Shown piece after piece: positions 63,644-64,000 of a stretch of 64,000 nucleotides of DNA. The DNA comes from an uncultured Candidatus Actinomarina sp. GTDB lineage: Bacteria; Actinomycetota; Acidimicrobiia; Actinomarinales; Actinomarinaceae. The notes beneath the pieces were generated by a model. It was not told the origin of the DNA. It made no database searches and saw only the letters and a program-made list of their open reading frames with translations. The position numbers and the translations under genes are program-made. Where the stretch lies: the NCBI GenBank assembly GCA_902587025.1, contig CACIJJ010000001.1, forward strand, positions 62,001 to 126,000. The letters are read 5' to 3'. Positions within the stretch are counted from its first letter, which is position 1, and the number at the start of each line of letters is the position of its first letter.

Positions 63644-64000
63644 ATGAAAATTTTTAATAAATATACGTATTTATTTCTAGGAATACTTGTTATCGCAACA
63701 ATAGTAATTTTTAGTTTTATCCCAAATCTAGAGACTGAAGAATTTGATCAAGAAGTCATTGATGACATTATAGAGGGTGTTACCACTACAACAATTGAGG
63801 AAAATAGTGAGCAAAATACTCAAGAGTCTATTTCATCCATAGATGAATTAGTTTTGACAGAGGAAGAAATATCAGATATTGATAAAGTTCTAGTATTTAA
63901 TGAGTTTGAAAAGCAAATAACTAATTTTGAAGTATATTTATTGATTGGATCAGATGAAAGATCTGCAGAGATTGCCTTAACAAGGGGAGAAATACAAGGG
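63644..64000 (+). CDS. LytR-CpsA-Psr (LCP) family protein (N-terminal part)
   Basis: 119 residues are visible: a short cytoplasmic N-terminus, one membrane segment (about 8-26), a long acidic Thr/Glu-rich linker (about 30-80), then FEVYLLIGSDERSAEIALTR, the start of the LCP catalytic domain (L-L-G-S-D-x-R pattern, with the polyprenyl-phosphate-binding arginines to follow). LCP enzymes transfer teichoic acids, capsules or arabinogalactan from the lipid carrier to peptidoglycan. The catalytic part lies beyond the window. Context fits ligation of the glycan made by this locus. Confidence 0.8.
   Translation, partial: MKIFNKYTYLFLGILVIATIVIFSFIPNLETEEFDQEVIDDIIEGVTTTTIEENSEQNTQESISSIDELVLTEEEISDIDKVLVFNEFEKQITNFEVYLLIGSDERSAEIALTRGEIQG

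Noticed and set aside
36000-64000. Glycan locus as a recently inserted island
   Set aside because: No integrase, tRNA, attachment repeats or visible base-composition change; replacement by homologous recombination is possible but not shown by this sequence alone.

Overview
The window looks like a chromosomal stretch from a very low-G+C (about 30% by eye), highly streamlined actinobacterium. A free-living marine lineage such as Candidatus Actinomarina would fit, but that is an inference. Actinobacterial markers are the mraZ-rsmH-ftsL-ftsI-murE division cluster next to a DUF3040 gene, the Nif3 / CT398-type zinc-ribbon / RNase HI trio (same order as in mycobacteria), and an F420-type luciferase-like oxidoreductase. 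I see no transposase, integrase, phage gene, CRISPR array or tRNA.

Layout. (1) 1-5944, minus strand: the dcw cluster (murE partial, ftsI, ftsL-like, rsmH, mraZ) with a promoter and MraZ-type repeats before mraZ and a long RNA hairpin between mraZ and rsmH, then HNH, MerR and DUF3040 genes. (2) 5986-13130: a phosphatase, two small membrane ORFs, and a minus-strand string ilvD / metallophosphoesterase / ROK kinase / LLM-like protein / threonine aldolase, then queG. (3) 13161-26438, plus strand: a branched-chain amino acid leader peptide with attenuator, ilvB-ilvN-ilvC-leuA-leuB, three small enzyme genes, then a System I cytochrome c maturation set (ccmA, B, C, E, F, H, a TPR protein, a thioredoxin-like protein). 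No gap between these genes exceeds 8 nt from ilvB onward. (4) 26467-26826: RNase P RNA and a U-less hairpin terminator. (5) 26859-37215: LLM oxidoreductase, TauE/SafE permease, RNase HI, zinc-ribbon, Nif3, MMPL transporter, M15 peptidase, PEP carboxylase. (6) 37196-64000: a surface-polysaccharide locus of about 26 kb.

The polysaccharide locus holds two polyprenyl-phosphate sugar transferases (47884, 61854), seven GT4-type glycosyltransferases, one flippase, two polymerase/ligase-like membrane proteins, and nucleotide-sugar enzymes that could supply UDP-ManNAcA (wecB/wecC), UDP-GlcA, UDP-xylose and perhaps UDP-GalA. It also has a second 2-epimerase with an RmlD/RmlC-like set, an asparagine-synthase-type amidotransferase, a heparinase II/III-like protein and the start of an LCP ligase. 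Together they suggest a uronic-acid-rich, possibly amidated, wall-anchored glycan. One polymerase-like gene has its first 47 codons cut off from any start codon by a probable one-base frameshift at a run of five G.

The least ordinary signals are the 21-nt-armed mraZ-rsmH hairpin, the ilv leader peptide with attenuator, a Ccm System I without CcmD, the G-run frameshift, and overlapping stop regions at all eight convergent gene junctions.
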